From NCBI RefSeq assembly GCF_036226885.1, contig NZ_CP109027.1, positions 62,001 through 126,000 on the forward strand: DNA of 64,000 bases. Direction: 5' to 3'. Both the position numbers and the translations under genes were made by a program. Origin of the DNA: Streptomyces sp. NBC_00663. Lineage in GTDB: Bacteria; Actinomycetota; Actinomycetes; Streptomycetales; Streptomycetaceae. The notes beneath the pieces were generated by a model. The model worked only from the letters and a program-made list of their open reading frames with translations. It was not told where the DNA came from and did not search any database. This document shows positions 8,966-17,592 of the stretch, piece after piece. Numbering within the stretch: the first letter of the stretch is position 1; the number at the start of each line of letters is the position of its first letter.

Positions 8966-11562
8966 GGCGCGCCGTCATGCACTCACTGCGAGCACACCTG
9001 ACGGCCCACCGCCTGGCCCTCGTGTTGGTCCTCATACTCGTGTCGGCCGACGCCATCGGCACAAGCCGAGACCTCACGACTACAGCAACCACCGCCCACA
9101 GTCGCGCTGGATCTGACGCCCCGTCGCCGACACCCTCCCTGGCGCTGCGCCCCGGCGCCCGCCTCGCGCCCGAGCGTGTCCTGGACTTCTTCTCCACCCC
9201 GCTGGCGTTGGACTACGTCATCACCGACCAGGACGCTGCACCCCCCGACGACGGCGCTGGCGGGCCGCACGCCTCCAGCACACCCGGCCGAGGCAGTGGC
9301 GAGGAGCCCGGCACAGCCACCGCCGAAACGTCCGCACCTGTCACGCCCAGCGACGGCGCCGCCTCAGCAACGGCATCGGCCGCGCCGTCCAGCGCCTCCT
9401 CCCCCGCAGGCGCGCACTCCTCACCCCCGTCCGGCGCCGGCCACACCGTGAGCCTGTACAGCCTGCTCGGCACCACCGCGCTCCTCGTAGCCGCCGTCAC
9501 CGCCGCCCTCGCCCTGCGCACAGCCCGACGACGTACCCAAGCCGGTCGCGACACAGACACAGCGCCGAGCGCGGACTCATTGACTGCGGCGGACGGACCA
9601 CAGGACCTCATGCTCCTGGATAGGGCACTGCGCACCATGGTCCACCACCATGCCCAGCTCCCGCAGTCGGCAGGCCTGCCTGCTCTACGCGGCGCCGTCA
9701 TCGCCACCACCACCACCGTGGAGCTCCTGCCAGAGGACCTCCACACCGAGCCGCCCGCGCCGTTCACGGCCAGCGACGACGGCCACTGGGAACTGCCGGA
9801 AGGCGCCGACCTCCTGAACGCCGAAACCGCCGCCCAGGTACCCGCCCCCTACCCCTCGCTGGTCGCCCTCGGCACCACCGATGACGGCGAACTGCTGCTC
9901 CTTAACCTCGCCTCGCTGCGCGCCCTGCTCCTCGACGGCACGCCCGAACACATCGGCGAGGTGTGTACCGCTCTGGCCGTCGAACTCGCCACCAGCCCCT
10001 GGAGCGACCACCTCGACCTCATCACCGCCGGCTGCGGTGACGGCCTCGCACCCCTCCTGCCTGCCGTACGGATCACACACGCACCTGACGCATCGCACGC
10101 CCTGCACGAGGCCAGTGAACGACTCCTGGAAACACACCAGTTACCTGACACGCGCCAACAGCCGCTGCTGGTGCTGTGTGCCAGCCCGCTGGATACCGAC
10201 ACCGCCCGGCAGTTCGCCGACCTCACCACCACTCTCCGCCCCCGCCCCCTCACCCTGATAGCCCCCGCCCACACCACCGCACTCTGTCTTGAAGACGCGC
10301 CCGTCCTGGACGCCTCGGCCCACCAGGCGCAGTACCTCGAGCATCTGGACGCGCACGTCACACTGCAGCGCCTCACCCCGGCCGCCCACCAAGAGATCGC
10401 CACGGCGCTCCGGGACGCGGCAGCGACACATCCACCCGGATGGCACAACGCCGGACGCGACACCGGGCAGGACGACGTACGGGGCGCCCCCGCTCCTGCC
10501 CAAGGCGAACAGACCTCCGGCACGGACCTGCCCACACCCGGCATGTCTTCGGTCAGCGGTCCTCCGGCCGTGCCAACGACCCCCGTTGACGACAGTCCCG
10601 GCGGTGAGGACGGCATCTTCCCCGCACTGCTCACTTCGCTCCGCCCGGCCGGCCCCGGACCCATGCCTGACGCCGCCCCGGCTTCTGACCGCAGCCAGGG
10701 CTCCAACCCAGCCGAGACGACTCCCACCGCTCAACCCCCCGCACAGGCCATCAACCCCCAACAGCCCGGAGACACGAGCGCTCGACGCGCAGCAACTGCG
10801 GTGGAGGGAACTAACCGGAATGCGCCGCAGATCCGGGTGCTGGGACCGGTCGAGGTCGACGGCGTCGACACCGGCGGACACGGCCCGCGCATCGCCCAAC
10901 TCGCTGCGTTGCTCTATTTCAAGCCCGGCCGCACCGCCGACACCCTGCGCACCGACATGGACCCCGCCCACCCCTGGTCCACCACCACCCTCAACGCCCG
11001 CCTCCACGGCCTGCGTTCCGCGCTCGGCAAAGACCCCACCGGCCACCCCTACGTCCCCCGCCGAAAAACCGGCGACGACCCCTACCACCTCCACCCCGCC
11101 ATCACCTGCGACTGGACCTACTTCCAACACCTCACCCAACACCTGGCATTCGACGGCCCCGACCAGCTCGTTCATGTCGAACGGCTCGAAGAAGCCCTCG
11201 CTCTGGTCCGCGGTACGCCCTTCGACGGCAAAGCCCTGCCCTGGGCCGAACCACTCCAGCAGGAAATGACCACCGCCATCACCGACGTCGCCCACACCAT
11301 CGCCACCCGCCGCCTGAACCCCGGCCCGCAGCACGACCTCGACAAAGCCCGCCAAGCCGTCTCCCACGGCATCGACGTCGACGACAGTGCTGAAATCCTC
11401 TACCGCGACTGGATCTTGGTCGAGGAAGCAGCCGGAAACCGGCACGGCGTCCACACCGCCATCACCCGCATCCAACACATCAACCGCAGCCTCAACCGCC
11501 CCCTGGAAGAAGACACCGAACGCCTCATCAACACACTGCACGGCCCTGCCCGCCACACCTAG
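8962..11562 (+). CDS. Membrane protein with C-terminal BTAD-type regulatory domain
   Basis: An 866-residue protein. Near the N-terminus is a hydrophobic helix (LALVLVLILVSADAIG), then an Ala/Ser/Pro-rich probably extracellular stretch, then a second helix near residues 165-190 (LLGTTALLVAAVTAALAL) followed by Arg-rich residues marking the cytoplasmic side. About 400 residues of mixed sequence follow. The C-terminal domain (about 622-860) starts IRVLGPVEVDG and continues through LAALLYFKPGRTADTLR, a winged-helix plus TPR-like BTAD pattern as in AfsR/SARP regulators. BTAD domains on membrane proteins recur in actinomycete conjugation loci, where they may sense or scaffold rather than activate transcription. 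The ATG at 8962 overlaps the upstream stop; ATG 8977 is an alternative. Confidence 0.8.
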   Translation: MRRAVMHSLRAHLTAHRLALVLVLILVSADAIGTSRDLTTTATTAHSRAGSDAPSPTPSLALRPGARLAPERVLDFFSTPLALDYVITDQDAAPPDDGAGGPHASSTPGRGSGEEPGTATAETSAPVTPSDGAASATASAAPSSASSPAGAHSSPPSGAGHTVSLYSLLGTTALLVAAVTAALALRTARRRTQAGRDTDTAPSADSLTAADGPQDLMLLDRALRTMVHHHAQLPQSAGLPALRGAVIATTTTVELLPEDLHTEPPAPFTASDDGHWELPEGADLLNAETAAQVPAPYPSLVALGTTDDGELLLLNLASLRALLLDGTPEHIGEVCTALAVELATSPWSDHLDLITAGCGDGLAPLLPAVRITHAPDASHALHEASERLLETHQLPDTRQQPLLVLCASPLDTDTARQFADLTTTLRPRPLTLIAPAHTTALCLEDAPVLDASAHQAQYLEHLDAHVTLQRLTPAAHQEIATALRDAAATHPPGWHNAGRDTGQDDVRGAPAPAQGEQTSGTDLPTPGMSSVSGPPAVPTTPVDDSPGGEDGIFPALLTSLRPAGPGPMPDAAPASDRSQGSNPAETTPTAQPPAQAINPQQPGDTSARRAATAVEGTNRNAPQIRVLGPVEVDGVDTGGHGPRIAQLAALLYFKPGRTADTLRTDMDPAHPWSTTTLNARLHGLRSALGKDPTGHPYVPRRKTGDDPYHLHPAITCDWTYFQHLTQHLAFDGPDQLVHVERLEEALALVRGTPFDGKALPWAEPLQQEMTTAITDVAHTIATRRLNPGPQHDLDKARQAVSHGIDVDDSAEILYRDWILVEEAAGNRHGVHTAITRIQHINRSLNRPLEEDTERLINTLHGPARHT

Positions 11563-11572
11563 GCCACCACCC

Positions 11573-13585
11573 ATGACCACCACACCCCGAACCACACACC
11601 ACCAACAACCCACCAGCCACGCCACCACCCACAGCCGGCCGAGACCTCCCGCGCCACCCCCGCAGGCCCGAAGCACCCCTCAACCCGCCACACCCGCACC
11701 CGGGACCGCGTCAACCGGTACAGCGGCGCCGGCGGCGACCAGGACACAGCGGCTCCTCATCGCCGCGATCGCTATCGGCGCCGTTCTGATCGCCGGGATC
11801 GGTTTCACCGGCTCCTACACCGCCGTCCGCGACCTCGCTGCCAGGAAAGGCTTCGGCAGCTTCGCCTACCTGTTCCCCATCGGCATCGACGCGGGCATCT
11901 GTGTCCTGCTTGCCCTCGACCTCCTCCTCACCCACCACCGCATCCCCCTGCCCCTGCTGCGCCACACCGCCTGGCTCCTCACAGGAGCCACCATCGCGTT
12001 CAACGCCGCCACCGCCTGGCCCGACCCTCTCGCAACCGGCATGCACGCCGTCACCCCCCTGCTGTTCATCACCACCATCGAAGCCGCCCGCCACGCCACC
12101 GGCCGCCTCGCCCATATCACCGCCGGCACCCACATGGACGGTGTCCGCCCCGCACGCTGGCTCCTCGCCCCCGCACCCACATTCCTGCTGTGGCGGCGCA
12201 TGAAACTCTGGGAACAACGCTCCTACACCCAAGCCCTCACCCTCGAACAACAACGCCTCCTCCACCAGGCCCGATTGCGGAGCCGCTACGGACGTGCCTG
12301 GCGACGCAAGGCCCCCGCCCAAGCCCTCATCCCCCTGCGCCTCACCCGCTACGGCATCCCCCTCCCCCACACCACCCCACCCCCACCGGTCACACCTAGT
12401 CACACCACCCCGCCACCCGACCCACAACCAACACCCCGCCGAGCGCCGTCCTCGCCTTCAACGACCGCTGTGCCACGGGCGTCCTCGACGTCCTCCTGCG
12501 AGCCGGTGTCACCGTCCCCGACGAAGTCTCCGTGGTCGGCTTCGACGACACCCGCCTGGCCCGCCTCGCCCACATCGACCCCACCACCGTCGCCCACACC
12601 TGACGGCCATGCGCAGCGGCTGCGGGCCGTCTATCAGGCGTTCACCACTGCCAGCCGGTCGGCATCCACCCCCACGCACTGGACCTGGTGGTACCGACAG
12701 GGCAGCCACCCCTCCGCGACCGACAGCCATACACGCCGTGCAGGTGCGGCCGGCAGGACCGATCCCGCACGTCACGTTCCACCACCGGATGATCCACACG
12801 CGAGATACGTGTCCAGCCCGGCCACCCGCCCGCAGACCGGACCCGGCCCAGGCGGCACCCCGCTCATCCACCATGAGTACCGGGAGCCGGACCCTGCGGA
12901 CACCTCCGCCCCCACACCTGTGCAACTCGAAGACGGCACCGGACCCGCACCCGAGGTCCATCGGTCCACGGCCCTTGCACCGAGAAAACAGCCGGTCACC
13001 GGCTCCACCCGTGGCCCCCTTACCCCGCCCCGCGAGCCAGACCCTCCAGCCACACCCCGAACACAGCGGACCGACACCCGAGACGACCCCAGACCGCCAA
13101 ACCCCCCACCCCACCAGCCGACCGAACACCCGCCCGCCACCGCCCCACACGAGCACCACCCCCCGCACCCCGACGGCGACAACGCCTCACTCCAGACCTC
13201 CAGCAGCACCCGGCTGACCCTGACCGACCGCTACTACCTCGAATGGATGAACTACCAGAGCCAACACGGCACCGAACCCACCCCCGAACAACTCTCCACC
13301 CACCTCGCCCAGAAAGGATTCCTGGGCCAAGGCGGCAAACCCCTCAGCCCCTCAAACCTCCGCCGCCACCTCCTCAACTGGCGCATCTACAACCTCTGGA
13401 CCACACACCACACCCCCAACGAAGCCCCGTCCGCCGCCGACATCGCCCACCAATGCGCCACCCACCACATCACCGGCCAGTACAACCGCCCCATCACCCC
13501 CACCTACATCACCCAACACACCCACGAATTCCAACGACGCCAACACACCCTCACCCACCACAACCACCACCCCCAGCAGCCCTGA
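11573..13585 (+). CDS. DUF2637 membrane protein of a conjugative element
   Basis: A 670-residue protein. A Pro/Thr-rich N-terminus is followed by four membrane helices between about residues 60 and 185 (LLIAAIAIGAVLIAGIGF, YLFPIGIDAGICVLLALDLL, WLLTGATIAFNAATAW, AVTPLLFITTIEAARHA). This is the DUF2637 module common on Streptomyces plasmids and integrative elements (SpdB/TraSA-like spread functions are suspected). The C-terminal 120 residues (LTDRYYLEWMNYQSQHG ... LSPSNLRRHLLNW) form a small helical domain like a replication or partition winged helix. Between them lies a very Pro/Ser/Thr-rich segment. Bases 12442-12603 of that segment encode, in another frame, a LacI-type fragment, so this part of the protein is probably acquired sequence read out of frame. 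Confidence 0.75.
   Translation: MTTTPRTTHHQQPTSHATTHSRPRPPAPPPQARSTPQPATPAPGTASTGTAAPAATRTQRLLIAAIAIGAVLIAGIGFTGSYTAVRDLAARKGFGSFAYLFPIGIDAGICVLLALDLLLTHHRIPLPLLRHTAWLLTGATIAFNAATAWPDPLATGMHAVTPLLFITTIEAARHATGRLAHITAGTHMDGVRPARWLLAPAPTFLLWRRMKLWEQRSYTQALTLEQQRLLHQARLRSRYGRAWRRKAPAQALIPLRLTRYGIPLPHTTPPPPVTPSHTTPPPDPQPTPRRAPSSPSTTAVPRASSTSSCEPVSPSPTKSPWSASTTPAWPASPTSTPPPSPTPDGHAQRLRAVYQAFTTASRSASTPTHWTWWYRQGSHPSATDSHTRRAGAAGRTDPARHVPPPDDPHARYVSSPATRPQTGPGPGGTPLIHHEYREPDPADTSAPTPVQLEDGTGPAPEVHRSTALAPRKQPVTGSTRGPLTPPREPDPPATPRTQRTDTRDDPRPPNPPPHQPTEHPPATAPHEHHPPHPDGDNASLQTSSSTRLTLTDRYYLEWMNYQSQHGTEPTPEQLSTHLAQKGFLGQGGKPLSPSNLRRHLLNWRIYNLWTTHHTPNEAPSAADIAHQCATHHITGQYNRPITPTYITQHTHEFQRRQHTLTHHNHHPQQP
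12442..12603 (+). pseudogene. Fragment of a LacI/GalR-family regulator inside another gene
   Basis: In the +1 frame (not the frame of the DUF2637 gene) these bases read SAVLAFNDRCATGVLDVLLR, then AGVTVPDEVSVVGFDDTRLA, then RLAHIDPTTVAH and a stop. That is the well-conserved core of the LacI/GalR sensor domain (A-x-N-D, VP-x-D-(V/I)-S-V-V-G-F-D-D, then the L-T-T-V region). No DNA-binding domain or other LacI part is visible on either side. The fragment is open in both frames, so the host gene stays unbroken. Confidence 0.75.
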
Positions 13586-13897
13586 ACAACCCCGGCACAC
13601 ACACCACCCCACACCCGGTCACCAACACCACAACCCGACAACACCACCACCCCTCGTTTCGCCACTCCAGCAAAACCGGAGACCCCCGGTCACAGGTTGA
13701 TCACGCCTGAACTGCGGCTTCGGTCGAGCAAAACACGCCGGCTTCCACCGGACCGGCGAGCTATCTGCCACCGCAACTGCACGAAGCATGGTGCTGCCCA
13801 CCAGCTCCGACGCTTGCAGCCTCCGATGGACGAGTAATGCTCTTCGACCAGGACCGAGCGCGACCGCCTCCGCTCACGCGCCTTGGCCGATCTCCCG
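13586..13897. other. Intergenic, CA-rich stretch
   Basis: No supportable gene. The first 80 bases are very rich in CAC/ACC repeats, continuing the skew of the preceding gene. A weak 6-bp stem (CGCCGG at 13736, CCGGCG at 13753) lies in the middle. The region separates the conjugation block from a convergent metabolic operon. Confidence 0.5.
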
Positions 13898-15058
13898 TCA
13901 GGCGGCGAGGTGCTCGGTGAAGAAGCGCGTCAGCTTGTCGAACGGGATCAGGCCGACGCGGTCGTAGAGGTCGACGTGACCGGCACCGGGAACCCAGTGC
14001 AGCTCCTTCGGTTCGGCCGCACGCGCGTAGGCGTCCTCGCTGAACTCCCGGGAGTGCGCCTGGTCGCCCGTGATGAACAGCATCGGCCGCGGCGAGATCG
14101 TCTCGATGTCGTTGAACGGGTAGAAGTTCATGAACTTGACCTCACCGGTCAGCGGACGGTGCGTCGTCAGCTCGGGCGACGAACTGCGCGGCGTGTACTC
14201 GCCCCTCTTCGTACGGTAGAAGTCGTAGAACTCACGCTCGATGTCGCTGGACTGGGGAGTGATCTCGTGCGGCGTCCCCGTCGTGTACACGGTCTCACCG
14301 CCGGTGAACTCGACGTAGCGCTGCTCGTAGGCCTGCGCGAGAACTTCCTTGCGCTGCTGGAGCGACTGACCGTGCCGCAGACCATTGCGGTTGACGGCTC
14401 CCATGTCGTACATGCTCACGGTCGCGACCGCCTTCATACGCTGGTCGAGCTTGGCCGCGCTGACGACGAAGCTGCCGCTGCCGCAGATCCCGAGCACGCC
14501 GATCCGCTCCCGGTCGACGATCCGCTGGGTCCCCAGGAAGTCGACGGCGGCGCTGTACGCCTCGGAGTAGACATCGGGGAGCACCGCCTGCCGCGGGCTG
14601 CCCTCGCTCTCACCCCAGAACGGCAGGTCCAGCGACACGGTCACGAACCCCTGCTCGGCCATCTTCGTGGCGTACAGGTTCGCGCTCTGCTCCTTCACCG
14701 CACCCATGGGGTGCCCCACGACGATCGCGGGATGAGTCGTGTGCCGGTTCAGGTTCTTGGGCGTGAAGAGGTTTCCGACGACCGTCATCTTGTACTGGTT
14801 CTTGAACCGGATCTTGCGGACGGTGACGCGGTCGCTGGTGTAGAAGTTGTCCGCGCCGTGCGACAGGTCGCCCGGTTCCGTAGCCCTCGACGAGGGCTTC
14901 GGCGCGCTGTACTGCGGGGTCGCCGACGCCGCAGCACCCGTCAAGGACGTCACCCCGACCGCGGCTGCTCCCACTCCGGTCGCCTTGAGCAGGGCACGAC
15001 GGCCGAGCCCGGCACCGCTGCTGCCGTCGCGCTTCTCAGTCTCCTGCTTCTCGTTCAT
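13898..15058 (-). CDS. Secreted alpha/beta hydrolase (YcjY/dienelactone-hydrolase-like)
   Basis: A 386-residue hydrolase exported by the Tat route. The leader has GRRALLKATGVGAAAVGV, and the mature protein begins near residue 45. The fold shows an oxyanion strand (PAIVVGHPMGAVKEQ), a nucleophile elbow GICGSGS in which Cys replaces Ser, a probable acid in LFITGDQAHS, and His in PGAGHVDLYD. Cys at the elbow is usual in this YcjY-like group and in dienelactone hydrolases, so activity is expected; the substrate is unknown. AGGAGATC lies just upstream of the ATG. It is co-directional with the dehydrogenase and transporter genes upstream, probably as one operon. Confidence 0.85.
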   Translation of the reverse strand: MNEKQETEKRDGSSGAGLGRRALLKATGVGAAAVGVTSLTGAAASATPQYSAPKPSSRATEPGDLSHGADNFYTSDRVTVRKIRFKNQYKMTVVGNLFTPKNLNRHTTHPAIVVGHPMGAVKEQSANLYATKMAEQGFVTVSLDLPFWGESEGSPRQAVLPDVYSEAYSAAVDFLGTQRIVDRERIGVLGICGSGSFVVSAAKLDQRMKAVATVSMYDMGAVNRNGLRHGQSLQQRKEVLAQAYEQRYVEFTGGETVYTTGTPHEITPQSSDIEREFYDFYRTKRGEYTPRSSSPELTTHRPLTGEVKFMNFYPFNDIETISPRPMLFITGDQAHSREFSEDAYARAAEPKELHWVPGAGHVDLYDRVGLIPFDKLTRFFTEHLAA

Positions 15059-15123
15059 CTTTTTTTGATCTCCTCGTTCCGATGTGTGGGGGTAGCGCAG
15101 GTCAGGAAGGCGGGTGAGGTGTC

Positions 15124-16146
15124 TCAGAGGGTGAGGAGCACCTTGGTGGCGCGGCGCTCGTCCATGGCCTTGTAGCCTTCGGGGGCCTGGTCCAAGGGCA
15201 GGGTGAGGTCGAAGACCTTGCCGGGGTCGATCTTGCGGTCCCAGATGAGCTGGATCAGGTCCGGCAGGAACCGACGTACCGGAGCGGGACCGCCCAGCGC
15301 GTGGATGCCGGCGAAGAACAGCTCGATCCCGGGAATGCTCACGTCGTAGTTCACGCCCACGTAGCCCAGGTGCCCGCCGCCGCGGGTGGCGCCGACGGCC
15401 TGCATGAACGATTCCTGGGTACCGACCGCCTCAACGACCGAGTGGGCGCCGAGACCGTTCGTGAGTTCCTTGATCTTCGCGATGCCCTCGTCCCCGCGCT
15501 CCTCGACGATGTCGGTGGCGCCGTAGTAGCGGGCCAGCTTCTGCCGCTCGGGGTGGCGGGACATGGCGATGATGCGTTCCGCGCCGAGCTGCTTCGCGGC
15601 GAGGACGGCCATGAGGCCGACCGCGCCGTCGCCGACGACCGCGACCGTCTTGCCGGGCCCAGCCTCGGCGGCCACGGCGGCGAACCAGCCGGTGCCGAGC
15701 ACGTCGGAGGCAGCGAGCAGGGCGGGGATCAGCTCGGGGTCGGGCTGTCCCGGGGTGGCGACGAGCGTGCCGTCGGCGTGCGGGATACGAGCCTTCTCGG
15801 CCTGGGTGCCGATCCCCGCGTGGACGAACTCTGCGTGCACGCACTTCGACTGGAAGCCGGCCTGGCAGATCTCGCAGGTGTTGTCGGAGATGACGAACGA
15901 TCCGACGACGAAGTCGCCAACCTTGACGTTCCTCACCTCGGAGCCGACCTCCTCGACCACGCCCACGTACTCATGGCCCATGAGCGTGTGATCGGCGGGC
16001 TCGATGCCGCGGTAGGGCCACAGGTCGGAACCGCAGATGCAGGTCGCGGTCAGCTTCACGATCGCGTCGGTCGGCTCGACGATCTTCGGGTCTTCACGCT
16101 CCTCGACCCGGACGTCACCGGCCTTGTGCATCACTACGCCACGCAT
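15124..16146 (-). CDS. Zinc-dependent alcohol dehydrogenase (MDR family)
   Basis: NAD(P)-dependent oxidoreductase for alcohols or aldehydes, 340 residues, the usual length. The catalytic-zinc motif TATCICGSDLWPYRG is followed by MGHEYVGVVEEVG. The structural-zinc loop is shortened to C-E-I-C and a later Cys, as in several bacterial MDR groups. The dinucleotide fold is VAVVGDGAVGLMAVLAAKQL. The substrate is not predictable. It sits between the MFS efflux gene and the secreted hydrolase on the same strand, which suggests a shared detoxification or catabolic role under the divergent XRE regulator. Confidence 0.9.
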   Translation of the reverse strand: MRGVVMHKAGDVRVEEREDPKIVEPTDAIVKLTATCICGSDLWPYRGIEPADHTLMGHEYVGVVEEVGSEVRNVKVGDFVVGSFVISDNTCEICQAGFQSKCVHAEFVHAGIGTQAEKARIPHADGTLVATPGQPDPELIPALLAASDVLGTGWFAAVAAEAGPGKTVAVVGDGAVGLMAVLAAKQLGAERIIAMSRHPERQKLARYYGATDIVEERGDEGIAKIKELTNGLGAHSVVEAVGTQESFMQAVGATRGGGHLGYVGVNYDVSIPGIELFFAGIHALGGPAPVRRFLPDLIQLIWDRKIDPGKVFDLTLPLDQAPEGYKAMDERRATKVLLTL

Positions 16147-16186
16147 GTGTGGATCTCCTTGTTTCTCGTTGACTGTGCTTGTTGAC

Positions 16187-16223
16187 TGTTGCCTGCCGGC
16201 TGTTGCTTGCCGGCTGTTGCTTG
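16187..16223. repeat. Short 14-bp tandem repeat
   Basis: Two and a half copies of a 14-bp unit (TGTTGCYTGCCGGC) lie between the dehydrogenase start and the MFS stop. Copies begin at 16187, 16201 and 16215 (partial). It may be a slippage product; no hairpin of terminator quality is visible. Confidence 0.7.
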
Positions 16224-16224
16224 T

Positions 16225-17463
16225 CTAGAGACCAGGCGCCGGACGGCGGCGGTGGACAAGCGCGATCACGATCGTCGGGATCAGGGTCAGCGCCGCGACT
16301 GCGGTACCGACCACGGCGGGGCCCGTGGCTCCGAGGGCCGAGCCGAGAGCGAGGCCGGCGATCCAGGAGCCGGCCGCGGTGCCGAGATTGAACGCCGACA
16401 CGGTGAGCGCGGACCCCAGGGTGGGTGCCCGGCCCGCGAATCGGACGGCCAGGGAGATCAGTACCGGGTTGGCACCGAGCCCGAACATTCCCAGCAGGGC
16501 GACCAACACGATCGTGGGGGCGGCGTAGCCCGACAGCAGGCAGATCGCCAGCAGGATGACCGTGGTGGACGCCGCCGCCGTGATGGTCGTCGCATACGGG
16601 CGGACATCTCCGAGCCGGCCCCCGACGAGGAAGCCCACCAGGGCACCGGCGCCGAAGCCGACGAGCACCAGCGGCACGAGCGCGGAGGCGAGGCCGGCAT
16701 GGTCGGTGAGCAGCGGCGCAATGTAACTGTAGGTTCCGAGCACGCCACCGTTGGTGGTCGCGCAGGCGGCCAGCGCCAGCCACAGGCGGCCGGAGCGCAG
16801 CGCCGACAGTTCGGATCGGATCGACACTGCTCGTTCACCCGCGCCGTCGTGCGGGACGTAGCGGGCGATCAGCGCCATGGCGGCGGCTCCCAGGACCGCG
16901 AGCGCCCAGAACGGCCCCCGCCAGCCCGTGAGCTGCCCGGCGAATGCGCCGAGCGGCACACCGACGACATTGGCGAGCATGGCACCGGAGCCCACCACGC
17001 CCAGGGCGCGGGAGCTCGCGGCGGGACCGGCGATGCGCGTGGCGACCACGTTGGCCACGGCCCAGAACGCTCCTGTCGCCAGCGCGGTCAGGAACCGTGC
17101 GGCGAGCAGCAGTGCGAAGCCGGAACCGAGGGCGACGATGACGTGTCCGGCCGCGAAGACGCCCAGGGCGAGCACGAGCGTCAGTCGCGCGGGCAGCCGC
17201 AGTGTCAGCATCGCCATGAGCGGAGCGCCGACGATCATTCCGACCGCGAACCCAGTGATCAGCAGGCCGGCCCGAGCCACGCTCACCTGCACGTCGCCCG
17301 AGATCTCCGGCAGCAGACCAGCCACCACGAACTCGGTCGTGCCCATCAGGAAGGTGCCGAGCGCCAACACGTAGATGACGAGCGGAAGCCGGGCGGGCGA
17401 CCGCTCGCTCGCTCCGGCACCCAGGTCCGCGGGTGCGTGGAGAGTTTCTCCTCGCGTGCTCAT
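16225..17463 (-). CDS. MFS efflux transporter (DHA1 family)
   Basis: A 412-residue transporter with twelve predicted helices. The first helices (LPLVIYVLALGTFLMGTTEF, then VVAGLLPEISGD) match the AraJ/Cml-type proton-coupled efflux group. The loop VGGRLGDVRPY is the second copy of the MFS signature. Substrates of this group are sugars, drugs or small metabolites. The ATG at 17463 is chosen over an upstream open frame to 17613 because GGAGAAGAGAG lies just before it and helix 1 is correctly spaced. It is divergent from the XRE regulator, and the 129-bp gap must carry both promoters. Confidence 0.9.
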   Translation of the reverse strand: MSTRGETLHAPADLGAGASERSPARLPLVIYVLALGTFLMGTTEFVVAGLLPEISGDVQVSVARAGLLITGFAVGMIVGAPLMAMLTLRLPARLTLVLALGVFAAGHVIVALGSGFALLLAARFLTALATGAFWAVANVVATRIAGPAASSRALGVVGSGAMLANVVGVPLGAFAGQLTGWRGPFWALAVLGAAAMALIARYVPHDGAGERAVSIRSELSALRSGRLWLALAACATTNGGVLGTYSYIAPLLTDHAGLASALVPLVLVGFGAGALVGFLVGGRLGDVRPYATTITAAASTTVILLAICLLSGYAAPTIVLVALLGMFGLGANPVLISLAVRFAGRAPTLGSALTVSAFNLGTAAGSWIAGLALGSALGATGPAVVGTAVAALTLIPTIVIALVHRRRPAPGL

Positions 17464-17592
17464 TGACTCTCTTCTCCAAGGGGGACACGGTCGAGCTGCG
17501 AGACCCACGAAACCGGCTCCATCGCGCGGGAAGAAGGTCGTGTTTATGGGGGGTACAAGCTCAACCTCCCTTTCCGGCGGCTTCCGCCTACC

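Noticed and set aside
13883..15175. Plus-strand 430-codon frame opposite the alpha/beta hydrolase
   Set aside because: Antisense of a clear hydrolase. Its translation is Val/Glu/Arg/His-biased without motifs.
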